The notes under the pieces were generated by a model, which made no database searches, was not told where the DNA came from, and saw only the letters and a list, made by a program, of their open reading frames with translations. A program made the position numbers and the translations under genes. From DATHTC01 sp035456465 (GTDB lineage: Bacteria; Actinomycetota; Thermoleophilia; Gaiellales; Gaiellaceae), in assembly GCA_035456465.1 (NCBI GenBank), contig DATIDD010000009.1, positions 1-53,047 on the forward strand: a stretch of DNA of 53,047 bases, written 5' to 3'. Shown one piece after another: positions 7,701 through 14,682 of the stretch (positions within the stretch are counted from its first letter, which is position 1; each line of letters starts with the position of its first letter).

Positions 7701-8726
7701 ATGGACCTACACGAGCTCGAATCGACCGCGCGCGCGATCGTCGCCGACGGCAAGGGCATCCTGGCCGCGGACGAGAGCGACGGCACGATCAAGAAGCGCT
7801 TCGACTCGATCGGCGTCGAGTCGACGGAGGAGAACCGGCGCGCGTACCGCGAGCTGCTGTTCACGACCCCGGGCGCGGAGGAGTACATCTCGGGCGTGAT
7901 CCTGTTCGACGAGACGATCCGCCAGAGCGCGGCCGACGGGACGCCGTTCCCGCGGCTGCTCGAGAGCCGCGGCGTGATCCCGGGGATCAAGGTGGACAAG
8001 GGCGCCAAGCCGCTCGCGCTCGCCGAGGGCGAGACGATCACCGAGGGGCTGGACGGGCTCCGGGCGCGGCTCGAGGAGTACCGCGGTCTCGGCGCGCGCT
8101 TCGCGAAGTGGCGCGCGACGTACTCGATCGACGCCCGCCGCCCGAGCGAGTACTGCGTGTGGACGAACGCGCACGCGCTCGCGCGGTACGCGGCGCTCTG
8201 CCAGGAGGCGGGGCTCGTCCCGATCGTCGAGCCGGAGGTGCTGATGGACGGCACGCACGGGATCGACGAGGCCGCGACGGCGACCGGCCGGGTGCTCCAA
8301 GCCGTGTACACGGAGCTCCACGACCAGCGTGTCGAGCTGCGGGGGACGCTCCTGAAGCCGAACATGGTGCTCTCCGGCTACGAGGCACCCGGCCGCGCAG
8401 GCACCGACGAGGTGGCGGAGCGGACGCTCGAGGTCTTCTACCGGCACGTCCCCGCGGCCGTGCCCGGCATCGTCTTCCTGTCGGGCGGCCAGACCGACGA
8501 GGACGCGACCGCGCACCTGAGCGCGATGAACGCGCGCGGCTCGCATCCGTGGCAGCTGTCGTTCTCGTACGGGCGGGCGCTGCAGGCGCCGGCGCTCAAG
8601 GCGTGGCTCGGCAAGCCGGAGAACGTCGAGGCGGCGCAGCGCGCGTACTACCACCGCGCGAAGATGAACAGCGCCGCGCGCACCGGGACGTACGCGCCGG
8701 AGATGGAGACGGCGGCAATCGCCTAG
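7701..8726 (+). CDS. class I fructose-bisphosphate aldolase
   Basis: The protein has 341 residues and is of the animal/plant-type class I family. GILAADESDGTIKKRF is the hallmark N-terminal motif. The Schiff-base lysine is K219 in LLKPNMV, and the second active-site lysine is K136 in FAKWR. SGGQTDEDATAHL and FSYGRALQAPALKAW form the phosphate-binding end. It cleaves fructose-1,6-bisphosphate reversibly to DHAP and glyceraldehyde-3-phosphate. ATG 7701 follows a GGGAGGG Shine-Dalgarno sequence. It converges on GlpX, the phosphatase for the same sugar bisphosphate, with a shared terminator between them. The tpiA/gap/pgk/gpmI genes that use its products lie about 15 kb away. Confidence 0.95.
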   Translation: MDLHELESTARAIVADGKGILAADESDGTIKKRFDSIGVESTEENRRAYRELLFTTPGAEEYISGVILFDETIRQSAADGTPFPRLLESRGVIPGIKVDKGAKPLALAEGETITEGLDGLRARLEEYRGLGARFAKWRATYSIDARRPSEYCVWTNAHALARYAALCQEAGLVPIVEPEVLMDGTHGIDEAATATGRVLQAVYTELHDQRVELRGTLLKPNMVLSGYEAPGRAGTDEVAERTLEVFYRHVPAAVPGIVFLSGGQTDEDATAHLSAMNARGSHPWQLSFSYGRALQAPALKAWLGKPENVEAAQRAYYHRAKMNSAARTGTYAPEMETAAIA

Positions 8727-8735
8727 TCGGTTCGG

Positions 8736-8766
8736 GACACGTCCGGGGCCAGCCCCCGGACGTGTC
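8736..8766. terminator. bidirectional terminator between aldolase and glpX
   Basis: A perfect 13-bp inverted repeat (8736-8748 and 8754-8766, arm GACACGTCCGGGG) encloses a 5-nt loop. It begins 9 nt after the aldolase stop and ends 4 nt before the glpX stop. It has no long T-run on either side, common in high-GC actinobacteria. Confidence 0.8.
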
Positions 8767-8770
8767 CGCC

Positions 8771-9763
8771 CTAGCGGTACTCGCGGCCCGTGAAGCGGGC
8801 CAGCTTCTCGAGCGCGTGCTCGGCCTCGATCTTGCGGACGGTGCCCGAGCGGCTGCGCATCACCAGCGAGTCGGTGAACGCGCCGTCGTGCGTGTAGCGC
8901 ACGCCGCGGAGCAGCGCCCCGCTCGTCACCCCCGTGGCCGCGACGAACACGTCGGCGCCGGCGACGAGGTCGTCCGTCGTGAGCACCTTGTCGACGTCGT
9001 AGCCGGCGGCCGCGAGCTCCCGGCGCTCGTCGTCGTTCCGCGGCCACAGCCGCCCCTGGAGCGCCCCGCCGAGGCACTTGATCGCGGCCGCCGAGATGAC
9101 GCCCTCGGGCGTGCCGCCGATGCCCATCAGCAGGTCGACGTCGCTGCCGCCGTGCGCGGCCGCGATCGATGGCGCCACGTCGCCGTCGCGGATCAGGTTG
9201 ACGCGCGCCCCCGCCTCGCGCAGGTCGGCGATCAGCCGCTCGTGCCGGTCGCGCTCGAGCACGACGACGTTCACCTCGCGGGGGGTCTTCCCCTTCGCCT
9301 CGGCCACGCGGCGCACGTTCTCCGCGGGAGCGGCGCCGATCTCGATCGCGTCGGCGGCGTCGGGCCCCACTGCGATCTTGTCCATGTACACCGCCGCGCC
9401 GGGGAAGAACATCGAGCCGCGCTCCGCGAGCGCGATCACCGCGATCGCGTTCGGCTGGCCGAGGGCGGTCAGCCGCGTGCCCTCGAGCGGGTCGACGGCG
9501 ACGTCGACCTCGGGGCCGCTGCCGGAGCCGACGCGCTCGCCGTTGAACAGCATCGGCGCCTCGTCCTTCTCGCCCTCGCCGATGACGACGACGCCGTCCA
9601 TCTGGACGGTGTCGAGCATCGCGCGCATCGCGTCGACGGCCGCCTGGTCGGCGCTCTCCTTCTCGCCGCGGCCGATCCAGCGGCCGGCGCCGAGAGCCGC
9701 CGCCTCCGTCACGCGGACGAGCTCGAGCGCGAGGTTCCGGTCCGGAGGGGCCGCAGTGGCCAT
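8771..9763 (-). CDS. glpX: class II fructose-1,6-bisphosphatase
   Basis: The protein has 330 residues, the normal GlpX length. Motifs in order are GRGEKESADQAAVDAMR (32-48), metal-binding VVIGEGEKDEAPML (59-72), VAVDPLEGTRL (D91-PLEGT) and the phosphate-binding MGIGGTPEGVISAAAIKC. It removes the 1-phosphate of fructose-1,6-bisphosphate with Mg or Mn in gluconeogenesis. It is the usual and often only FBPase of actinobacteria. ATG 9763 lies 9 nt after a TAGGAT -10 box, predicting a very short leader. It faces the aldolase gene acting on the same metabolite. Confidence 0.96.
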   Translation of the reverse strand: MATAAPPDRNLALELVRVTEAAALGAGRWIGRGEKESADQAAVDAMRAMLDTVQMDGVVVIGEGEKDEAPMLFNGERVGSGSGPEVDVAVDPLEGTRLTALGQPNAIAVIALAERGSMFFPGAAVYMDKIAVGPDAADAIEIGAAPAENVRRVAEAKGKTPREVNVVVLERDRHERLIADLREAGARVNLIRDGDVAPSIAAAHGGSDVDLLMGIGGTPEGVISAAAIKCLGGALQGRLWPRNDDERRELAAAGYDVDKVLTTDDLVAGADVFVAATGVTSGALLRGVRYTHDGAFTDSLVMRSRSGTVRKIEAEHALEKLARFTGREYR

Positions 9764-9772
9764 CGGAGCGCG

Positions 9773-9778
9773 ATCCTA
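9773..9778 (-). promoter_or_regulatory. -10 box of glpX
   Basis: TAGGAT (minus strand) ends 9 nt before the glpX ATG. Confidence 0.45.
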
Positions 9779-9826
9779 GACAAGCCGAGGGGCGACCGCT
9801 GCAACGCCGCCCCTCGAAGCTCGATC

Positions 9827-10735
9827 CTACTCGCCGGCGCCGGCGGAGGGAAGCGGCCGGACGGGCGGTGCCTCCACGGGAGAGGCCTCGTCCGGCTCCG
9901 CCACGACCACGAGGAGGCCTGCCGCGACGACGAGCGCGCCGCCGACGACGACCGCCGCGCCGAGCTCCTCGCCGAGGATCGCCCACGCGAGCAGCGCCGC
10001 CGAGACCGGCTCGAGGTAGGCCAGGATCCCGATCGCCTGGGCGGTCACGCGCCGGAGCAGCCAGATGTACAGGAGGCCGGAGAGCGCCGTGAAGACGATC
10101 CCCAGGACGGCGACCCACAGCACCTCGGCGCCGTGCGGGAGCACGCGGCTCCCACCGCCGAGGAACGGCAGCAGGCACACGGCCGCGGCGGCGTAGTTCC
10201 AGAACGCGATCGTCGCGGGCTCGACCGACAGCGTCAGCCGCTTCGTCGCGATCACGAGCGCGGCGTACGTGACCGCCGCGCCCAGGCCGAGCGCAACCGC
10301 CGCGGGCGCGACGGCGCCGCCCTCGTCGCCGGCGAGCGCCATCAGCACGAGGCCGGCCGCCGCCGGGGCGAGCGCGACGAGCGCGACCCTGCTCCGGTGC
10401 TCGGGGAGGAACATCGGCGCGAGCGCCGCGAGGAAGATCGGCGCCGTGTACACCGTGAGCACGGCGACCGCGACGGACGCCCGCTTGATCGTCTCGAAGA
10501 ACAGGAGCCAGTGGGCCGCCAGCAGGGCACCGACGACGAGCACGCGCCACGCCCGCGGAGGCGGCCGCAGCAGCTCCGCGCGGCGCGCAGCGAGCAGCAG
10601 CGCCGCCACCGCCAGCGCCGCGAGCGCGAGCCGCCATTCCACGAGCACGCGCGCGTCGAGGTCGACGCCCGCGACGATCACGGAGATGAAGCCCCAGGAG
10701 GCCGCGAGGCCCGCGACGGCCAGGTTCCACCGCAC
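9827..10735 (-). CDS. EamA/DMT family membrane transporter (second copy)
   Basis: The protein has 302 residues with ten predicted helices in two EamA repeats, starting NLAVAGLAASWGFISVIVAG. The second half ends in the family hallmark ILAYLEPVSAALLAWAILGE followed by a final helix. The last about 25 residues are a Pro/Glu-rich cytoplasmic tail. The export substrate is unknown. It is a different branch from the DMT gene at 5601: helix 1 has SWGF rather than IWGV. GTG 10735 is chosen because it precedes the first helix directly and TAGCAT lies 8 nt upstream. Confidence 0.87.
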   Translation of the reverse strand: MRWNLAVAGLAASWGFISVIVAGVDLDARVLVEWRLALAALAVAALLLAARRAELLRPPPRAWRVLVVGALLAAHWLLFFETIKRASVAVAVLTVYTAPIFLAALAPMFLPEHRSRVALVALAPAAAGLVLMALAGDEGGAVAPAAVALGLGAAVTYAALVIATKRLTLSVEPATIAFWNYAAAAVCLLPFLGGGSRVLPHGAEVLWVAVLGIVFTALSGLLYIWLLRRVTAQAIGILAYLEPVSAALLAWAILGEELGAAVVVGGALVVAAGLLVVVAEPDEASPVEAPPVRPLPSAGAGE

Positions 10736-10743
10736 GGGCCCCG

Positions 10744-10749
10744 ATGCTA
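10744..10749 (-). promoter_or_regulatory. -10 box of the second DMT gene
   Basis: TAGCAT (minus strand) ends 8 nt before the GTG at 10735. Confidence 0.4.
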
Positions 10750-10803
10750 CGTCCCGCGGCGCGGCGCCTCTCCGCCACGTCGGGCCGGGCGCGACGCGGT
10801 CGC

Positions 10804-11256
10804 TCAGGCTGCGGCGGCCTCCTCGAACTTGCCGAGGACCGTGTCCCAGCCGCCGTTGTAGGCCTCGTACGAGTCGCGTGCCCGCGCCCCGTACGCCTCC
10901 CAGCCGCGGTGCTCGAGCTCGACGCGCGTCGCGTCTCCCTCCTGCGTGAACCGCACCTCGATCTCCGTCGGCGGGTTCGTCGGGTTGACGAACCAGTCGA
11001 GCACGAGCCGGCTCGGCGGCTCCCACGCGCGGACGCGGCCCCAGTCGGCTTCCTCGCCGGCCGCCGTCCGCTCGAACATCCGGCCGCCCTCGCGCCCCTC
11101 GAGGACGACGTCGACGACCGCGTCCTCGTTGATCGAGTGCGTCCGCGTCGGCCACCAGGAGGCGATCTTCGCGGTGTACAGCTCGAACGCCCGCTCGAGT
11201 GGCAGGTTGACGCGCACGACCTTCCGGACCGCCAGCGTCGCCGTCTCTGCGCTCAT
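10804..11256 (-). CDS. SRPBCC/AHSA1-type protein
   Basis: The protein has 150 residues. It carries the AHSA1 ligand-binding fold: VRVNLPLERAFELYTAKIASWWP at the N-terminus, a GGRMFER turn, a WEPPSRLVLDWF strand, VRFTQEGDATRVELEHRGW, and a C-terminal helix YNGGWDTVLGKFEEA. These proteins bind hydrophobic ligands in a deep cavity and are commonly encoded with an ArsR repressor, as here. Its ATG overlaps the stop of that repressor by 4 nt (ATGA), giving translational coupling. The ligand is unknown. Confidence 0.88.
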   Translation of the reverse strand: MSAETATLAVRKVVRVNLPLERAFELYTAKIASWWPTRTHSINEDAVVDVVLEGREGGRMFERTAAGEEADWGRVRAWEPPSRLVLDWFVNPTNPPTEIEVRFTQEGDATRVELEHRGWEAYGARARDSYEAYNGGWDTVLGKFEEAAAA

Positions 11257-11561
11257 CGCTCCTCCTTCTCCGCCGCAGCCACGAAGGCCGCGAGCGCGTC
11301 GCTCCAGAATGCGTCGAGGGCCGCGCGCACCTCGTCCAGCCCGCCCGGCTCGAGCCGGTACAGGCGCCGCGTGCCCTCCCTGCGGGCGGAGACGAGCCCC
11401 GCCGCCTCGAGCACCCGCAGGTGCTGCGAGACCGCAGGCCGACTCACCGGGAGGCCGTCCGCGAGCTCGCCGACGGCCTTCGCGCCGTCGCGCAGCCGCT
11501 CGAGGATCGCCCTCCTCGTCGAGTCGCCCAGCGCGTCCATCGCCCTTTCGTAAGTTGTCAC
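11253..11561 (-). CDS. ArsR family transcriptional repressor
   Basis: The protein has 102 residues, a typical winged helix. STRRAILERL is followed by the recognition region VSRPAVSQHLRVLEAAGLVSARREGTRRLYRL. It lacks the metal-binding cysteine motif of ArsR/SmtB sensors, so it belongs to the metal-independent branch that is usually paired with AHSA1 proteins. GTG 11561 lies inside a palindromic GTAAGT/ACTTAC array, so the gene almost certainly represses itself. It is divergent from the sensor kinase gene. Confidence 0.9.
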   Translation of the reverse strand: MTTYERAMDALGDSTRRAILERLRDGAKAVGELADGLPVSRPAVSQHLRVLEAAGLVSARREGTRRLYRLEPGGLDEVRAALDAFWSDALAAFVAAAEKEER

Positions 11562-11581
11562 TTACGTAAGTGTAAGCTTAC
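11550..11581. promoter_or_regulatory. operator array for the ArsR repressor
   Basis: Five GTAAG/CTTAC half-sites pack into 32 bp: GTAAGT (11550-11555), the 12-bp palindrome ACTTACGTAAGT (11560-11571) and the 10-bp palindrome GTAAGCTTAC (11572-11581). The array covers the arsR start codon and its upstream edge. It is also strikingly AT-rich for this genome. The site is seen in the sequence; binding by this ArsR is inferred from position. Confidence 0.75.
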
Positions 11582-11645
11582 CGATGGACGTCGTCAAGGG
11601 GGACGAGTGCGGTCAGCCGCACTGTTCGCGCCGCCCGGCGCGAGC

Positions 11646-11651
11646 TACGGT
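11646..11651 (+). promoter_or_regulatory. -10 box of the sensor kinase gene
   Basis: TACGGT lies exactly 6 nt before the GTG at 11658, which is the spacing seen at seven other genes here. It is the main reason for choosing that start. Confidence 0.45.
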
Positions 11652-11657
11652 GCGCCG

Positions 11658-12806
11658 GTGGCGGGAGTCGACCTGCGGAGTGGCTCCGAGCGGCTGCTCG
11701 CCGAGCAGGCCGCGCTGCGGCGCGTGGCGACCGCCGTCGCCGCGGCCGAGCCGCCCGAGCGCGTCTACGCCCTCGTCTCGGAGGAGGCGGCCCGGGCCGT
11801 CGGCGCGAGCTCCGGCGCAGTGGTGCGGATCGACGCCGAGGCGGACACGGTCACCATCGTCGGCCGCGCCGACGTCGGCACGCCGCGGGCGGTTCCGGTC
11901 GGCGCCTCCTTCCCGCTCTCCGACGACGGCACGGTGTCCCGCGTGTACCGCACCGGGGAGCCGCAGCGGATCGACGACTACACCGGCGTCGAGGGCGGGG
12001 CGGCCGCGGCGATGCGCGCGGCCGGCCTCTACACGCTGATCGCAGCGCCCGTCCAGGTGTCGGGCGCGCTCTGGGGCGCGGTCGTCGTCGCCAACGGACG
12101 CGAGGAGGGCACGCTCCCGCCGGAGACCGAGGCGCGTCTCATGGAGTTCGCCGAGCTCCTCGCCCTCGCCGTGTCGAGCGCGCACGCGTGGGACGAGGTG
12201 CTCGGCTCGCGCGCACGGATCGTCGAGGCCGGGGACGCCGAGCGCGCGCGGCTCGGCCGCAACCTCCACGACGGGGCCCAGCAGCGGCTCGTCAGCGTGA
12301 CGCTGCTCCTCCGGCTGCTGCGCGGGAAGCTCGGCGAGGACCACGAGGCGGCGCTCTCCCTCGTCGACCAGGCGCTCGCCGAGGTGACGCAGGCGAACGA
12401 GGACCTCCGCGAGCTCGCGCGCGGTCTCCACCCGGTGGCGCTCGCAGACTGCGGGCTCCGTCCGGCGCTGTTCGCCGCGACCTCCCGCGCGCCCCTGCCG
12501 GTCGAGCTCGACGTCCCGGACGAGCGGCTGCCCGAGCAGGTGGAGGTGGCGGCGTACTACCTGGCGCTCGAGGCGATCGCGAATGCGGCGAAGTACGCAG
12601 GCGCCTCGCACGTGCGCGTGGCGGTCGCCCACACGAACGCGCACGTGACGGTCGAGGTCGCGGACGACGGGGGCGGCGGCGCGACCGTCGCGGGCGGCTC
12701 GGGCCTCCGCGGCCTCGTCGACCGGACCGAGGCGCTCGGCGGCCGGTTCGAGCTCGAGAGCCCGCGCGGCCGCGGCACCCGCATCCGCGCGACGTTCCCG
12801 ATCTAG
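11658..12806 (+). CDS. GAF-domain sensor histidine kinase (NarL/HisKA_3 type)
   Basis: The protein has 382 residues. A GAF-like sensor domain covers roughly residues 15-175 (RRVATAVAAAEPPERVY to ALAVSSAHAW). It is followed by the HisKA_3 dimerisation domain with phosphorylated His in LGRNLHDGAQQRL (H204). A C-terminal HATPase has EAIANAAKYAGAS (N box), VEVADDGGGG (G1) and GSGLRGLVDRTEALGG (G2). No membrane helix is visible, so it is a cytoplasmic sensor. No response regulator is adjacent. GTG 11658 is chosen for its -10 box at 6 nt; GTG 11607, with AAGGGGGA upstream, is an alternative adding 17 residues. Confidence 0.88.
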   Translation: MAGVDLRSGSERLLAEQAALRRVATAVAAAEPPERVYALVSEEAARAVGASSGAVVRIDAEADTVTIVGRADVGTPRAVPVGASFPLSDDGTVSRVYRTGEPQRIDDYTGVEGGAAAAMRAAGLYTLIAAPVQVSGALWGAVVVANGREEGTLPPETEARLMEFAELLALAVSSAHAWDEVLGSRARIVEAGDAERARLGRNLHDGAQQRLVSVTLLLRLLRGKLGEDHEAALSLVDQALAEVTQANEDLRELARGLHPVALADCGLRPALFAATSRAPLPVELDVPDERLPEQVEVAAYYLALEAIANAAKYAGASHVRVAVAHTNAHVTVEVADDGGGGATVAGGSGLRGLVDRTEALGGRFELESPRGRGTRIRATFPI

Positions 12807-12809
12807 CGG

Positions 12810-14369
12810 TCACATCCGCTCGGGCGCCTCGACCCCGACGAGGTCGAGGCAGCGGGCGATCACCGTCCGCGCCGCCCGGCAGAGCGCGAGCCGGAACGCG
12901 CGCTCGTCGCTCTCGAGCACGCGGTGCTCGTGGTAGAAGCGGTGGAAGTCGTCGGCGACCTGGATCGCGTACTCGGGCACCGCCTGCGGGCCCCGCCGCT
13001 CGGCCGCCTCCCGCGCGACCGAGGGGAACTCCACGAGCCGCTTCACGAGCTCCCGCTCCTCCGGCTCGAGCCTCGCCGGCGCCTCGGCGGAGACCGCCGC
13101 GCCGCCGGCGTTCCGGAGGATCCCTGCGATCCGCGCGTGCGCGTACTGGACGTAGTAGACGGGGTTCTTCTGCGTCTTCTCGGCTGCCAGGTCGACGTCG
13201 ATCTCGATCGTGCGGTCCGGCCCGCGGTTGACGAGGAACCAGCGCGCGGCGTCGACGCCGACCTCGTCCAGGAACTCGTCGAGGAAGACGACGTCGCCCC
13301 GCCGCTTCGAGATCTTCTTCTGCTCGCCCCCGCTCTTCAGGTGGACGAGCTGGTAGAGCAGCACCTCGACACGAGACGGGTCGGCGCCGAGCATGCGCGC
13401 GATCGCGGCGTACCAGTTCCGCGTGCCGTGGTGGTCGGCGCCGAGGACGTAGATCGCGCGGTCGAAGCCGCGGTCGAGCTTGTCGACGAGGTAGGCGACG
13501 TCGGCGGCGCGGTAGGTCGGCACGCCGCCGTCCGACCGGAGCAGGACGCGGTCCTCGTCGTCCCCGTACGCCGACGAGCGCGCCCAGATCGCCCCGTCCC
13601 CCTCGTACGTGTCCAGCCGGGGCACGATGTCGGGCAGGCGCTCCGCCAGCTCGCTCTGGCGCGCCCACGAGTCGAAGTGGATGCGGAAGCGCTCCAGCGT
13701 CGCCTCGATGCGCTCGAGCATCGGCGGCACGGGGTCCCCGGGAAGCTCGGCGAGCTCGCGGACGTAGTCGCCGTGGTACCCGTCCGGAGGAGGCTCCTCG
13801 CCGCGGCGCACCGCCTCGACCGACTCGCGGAAGCGGTCCATCTGGGCGCCGGCGTCGTTGTAGTAGTACTCGCGCTCGACCTCGTGGCCGCCGAACGCCA
13901 GCAGCCGCGCGACGGCGTCGCCGTAGGCGCCGTTCCGCGCGGAGGCGACCGTGATCGGGCCGGTCGGGTTCGCCGACACCAGCTCGACCTGGATCCGCTC
14001 GCGCACCGTCGCCCAGTCGCCGCCGTACGCGTCACCGCGCTCGAGAACCTCCCCGAGGGCCTCCCCGAACCAGGTCGGGGCGAGCCAGAGGTTGACGAAC
14101 CCGGGCCCGGCGACCTCGGCGCGCTCGACCGCGTCGAGGCCCTCGGCCGCCTCGGCGATCGCGCCCGCCAGCTCCCGCGGCGAGGTGCGCCGCCCCTTGG
14201 CCAGGCGCAGTGCGACGTTGGTGGCGAGGTCACCGTGGTCGGGATTGGCGGGCCGTTCGAGCTCGACGGGCGCCCCGGCGGCGTCCGCCAGTAGCGCCTC
14301 GAGCCGCGCGAGCGCGGTCGCGGGCGCACCTGCGGCGGCGTCCGGTGCGGCGGCGGCGGGCTCCTCCAC
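12810..14369 (-). CDS. argS: arginyl-tRNA synthetase
   Basis: The protein has 519 residues. An N-terminal Add1 tRNA-recognition domain (PANPDHGDLATNVALRLAKG) precedes the class I catalytic core: VSANPTGPITVASARNGAYG at 131-150, YYNDAGAQMDRF, YVLGADHHGTRNWY and the KMSKS-type loop KKISKRRGD (351-359). A DALR anticodon-binding domain ends the protein (NPVYYVQYAHARIAGIL to LDLVGVEAPERM). It charges tRNA-Arg. The HIGH signature is replaced by TVAS (residues 140-143), see findings. GTG 14369 lies 8 nt after a TACCAT -10 box. It shares a divergent promoter with a DUF3467 gene and converges on the sensor kinase gene. Confidence 0.95.
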   Translation of the reverse strand: MEEPAAAAPDAAAGAPATALARLEALLADAAGAPVELERPANPDHGDLATNVALRLAKGRRTSPRELAGAIAEAAEGLDAVERAEVAGPGFVNLWLAPTWFGEALGEVLERGDAYGGDWATVRERIQVELVSANPTGPITVASARNGAYGDAVARLLAFGGHEVEREYYYNDAGAQMDRFRESVEAVRRGEEPPPDGYHGDYVRELAELPGDPVPPMLERIEATLERFRIHFDSWARQSELAERLPDIVPRLDTYEGDGAIWARSSAYGDDEDRVLLRSDGGVPTYRAADVAYLVDKLDRGFDRAIYVLGADHHGTRNWYAAIARMLGADPSRVEVLLYQLVHLKSGGEQKKISKRRGDVVFLDEFLDEVGVDAARWFLVNRGPDRTIEIDVDLAAEKTQKNPVYYVQYAHARIAGILRNAGGAAVSAEAPARLEPEERELVKRLVEFPSVAREAAERRGPQAVPEYAIQVADDFHRFYHEHRVLESDERAFRLALCRAARTVIARCLDLVGVEAPERM

Positions 14370-14376
14370 GGGCGAG

Positions 14377-14383
14377 TATGGTA
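14377..14383. promoter_or_regulatory. bidirectional promoter core of argS and the DUF3467 gene
   Basis: TATGGTA carries two overlapping -10 boxes. On the plus strand TATGGT (14377-14382) ends 6 nt before GTG 14389. On the minus strand TACCAT (14383-14378) ends 8 nt before GTG 14369. Both genes would have leaderless or near-leaderless transcripts starting about 20 bp apart. Confidence 0.5.
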
Positions 14384-14388
14384 GAGGC

Positions 14389-14682
14389 GTGGACGAGGAG
14401 CCCCAGGAGCGCCACCTCAACCTGCACCTCGATCCGGAGAAGCACCTCGCCGGCGTCTACGCGAACTTCGCCAACGTGAGCTTCTCGGACTACGAGTTCA
14501 CGATCACGTTCGCGCGGATCGAGCACGAGGTCGAGGAGGGCGAGATCCCGGGCGCCGTGGTCGCACGCGTCAACATGTCGCCGCGCTTCGCCGACGAGCT
14601 GATCGCGGCGATGCAGGACGCCTGGTCGAAGTGGTCGAGCCGCGAGGCGATCAGGAACCTGCCCGAAGCGCCGGGCTCCTAG
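14389..14682 (+). CDS. DUF3467 family protein
   Basis: The protein has 97 residues. The core matches the DUF3467 pattern: ERHLNLHLDPE, VYANFANVSFSDYEFTITFARI, an acidic linker, then VVARVNMSPRFADELIAAMQDAWSKW. It is a small cytoplasmic protein of unknown function, found widely in bacteria. GTG 14389 lies 6 nt after the -10 box shared with argS. Its 3' end overlaps the M48 protease gene on the opposite strand by 32 bp. Confidence 0.82.
   Translation: MDEEPQERHLNLHLDPEKHLAGVYANFANVSFSDYEFTITFARIEHEVEEGEIPGAVVARVNMSPRFADELIAAMQDAWSKWSSREAIRNLPEAPGS

Noticed and set aside
7707..10861. Two very long ORFs of about 920 and 1020 codons opposite or out of frame with aldolase, glpX and the DMT gene
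   Set aside because: They span several well-supported genes, are dominated by Arg, Ala, Gly and Pro and match no family. They result from high GC content.
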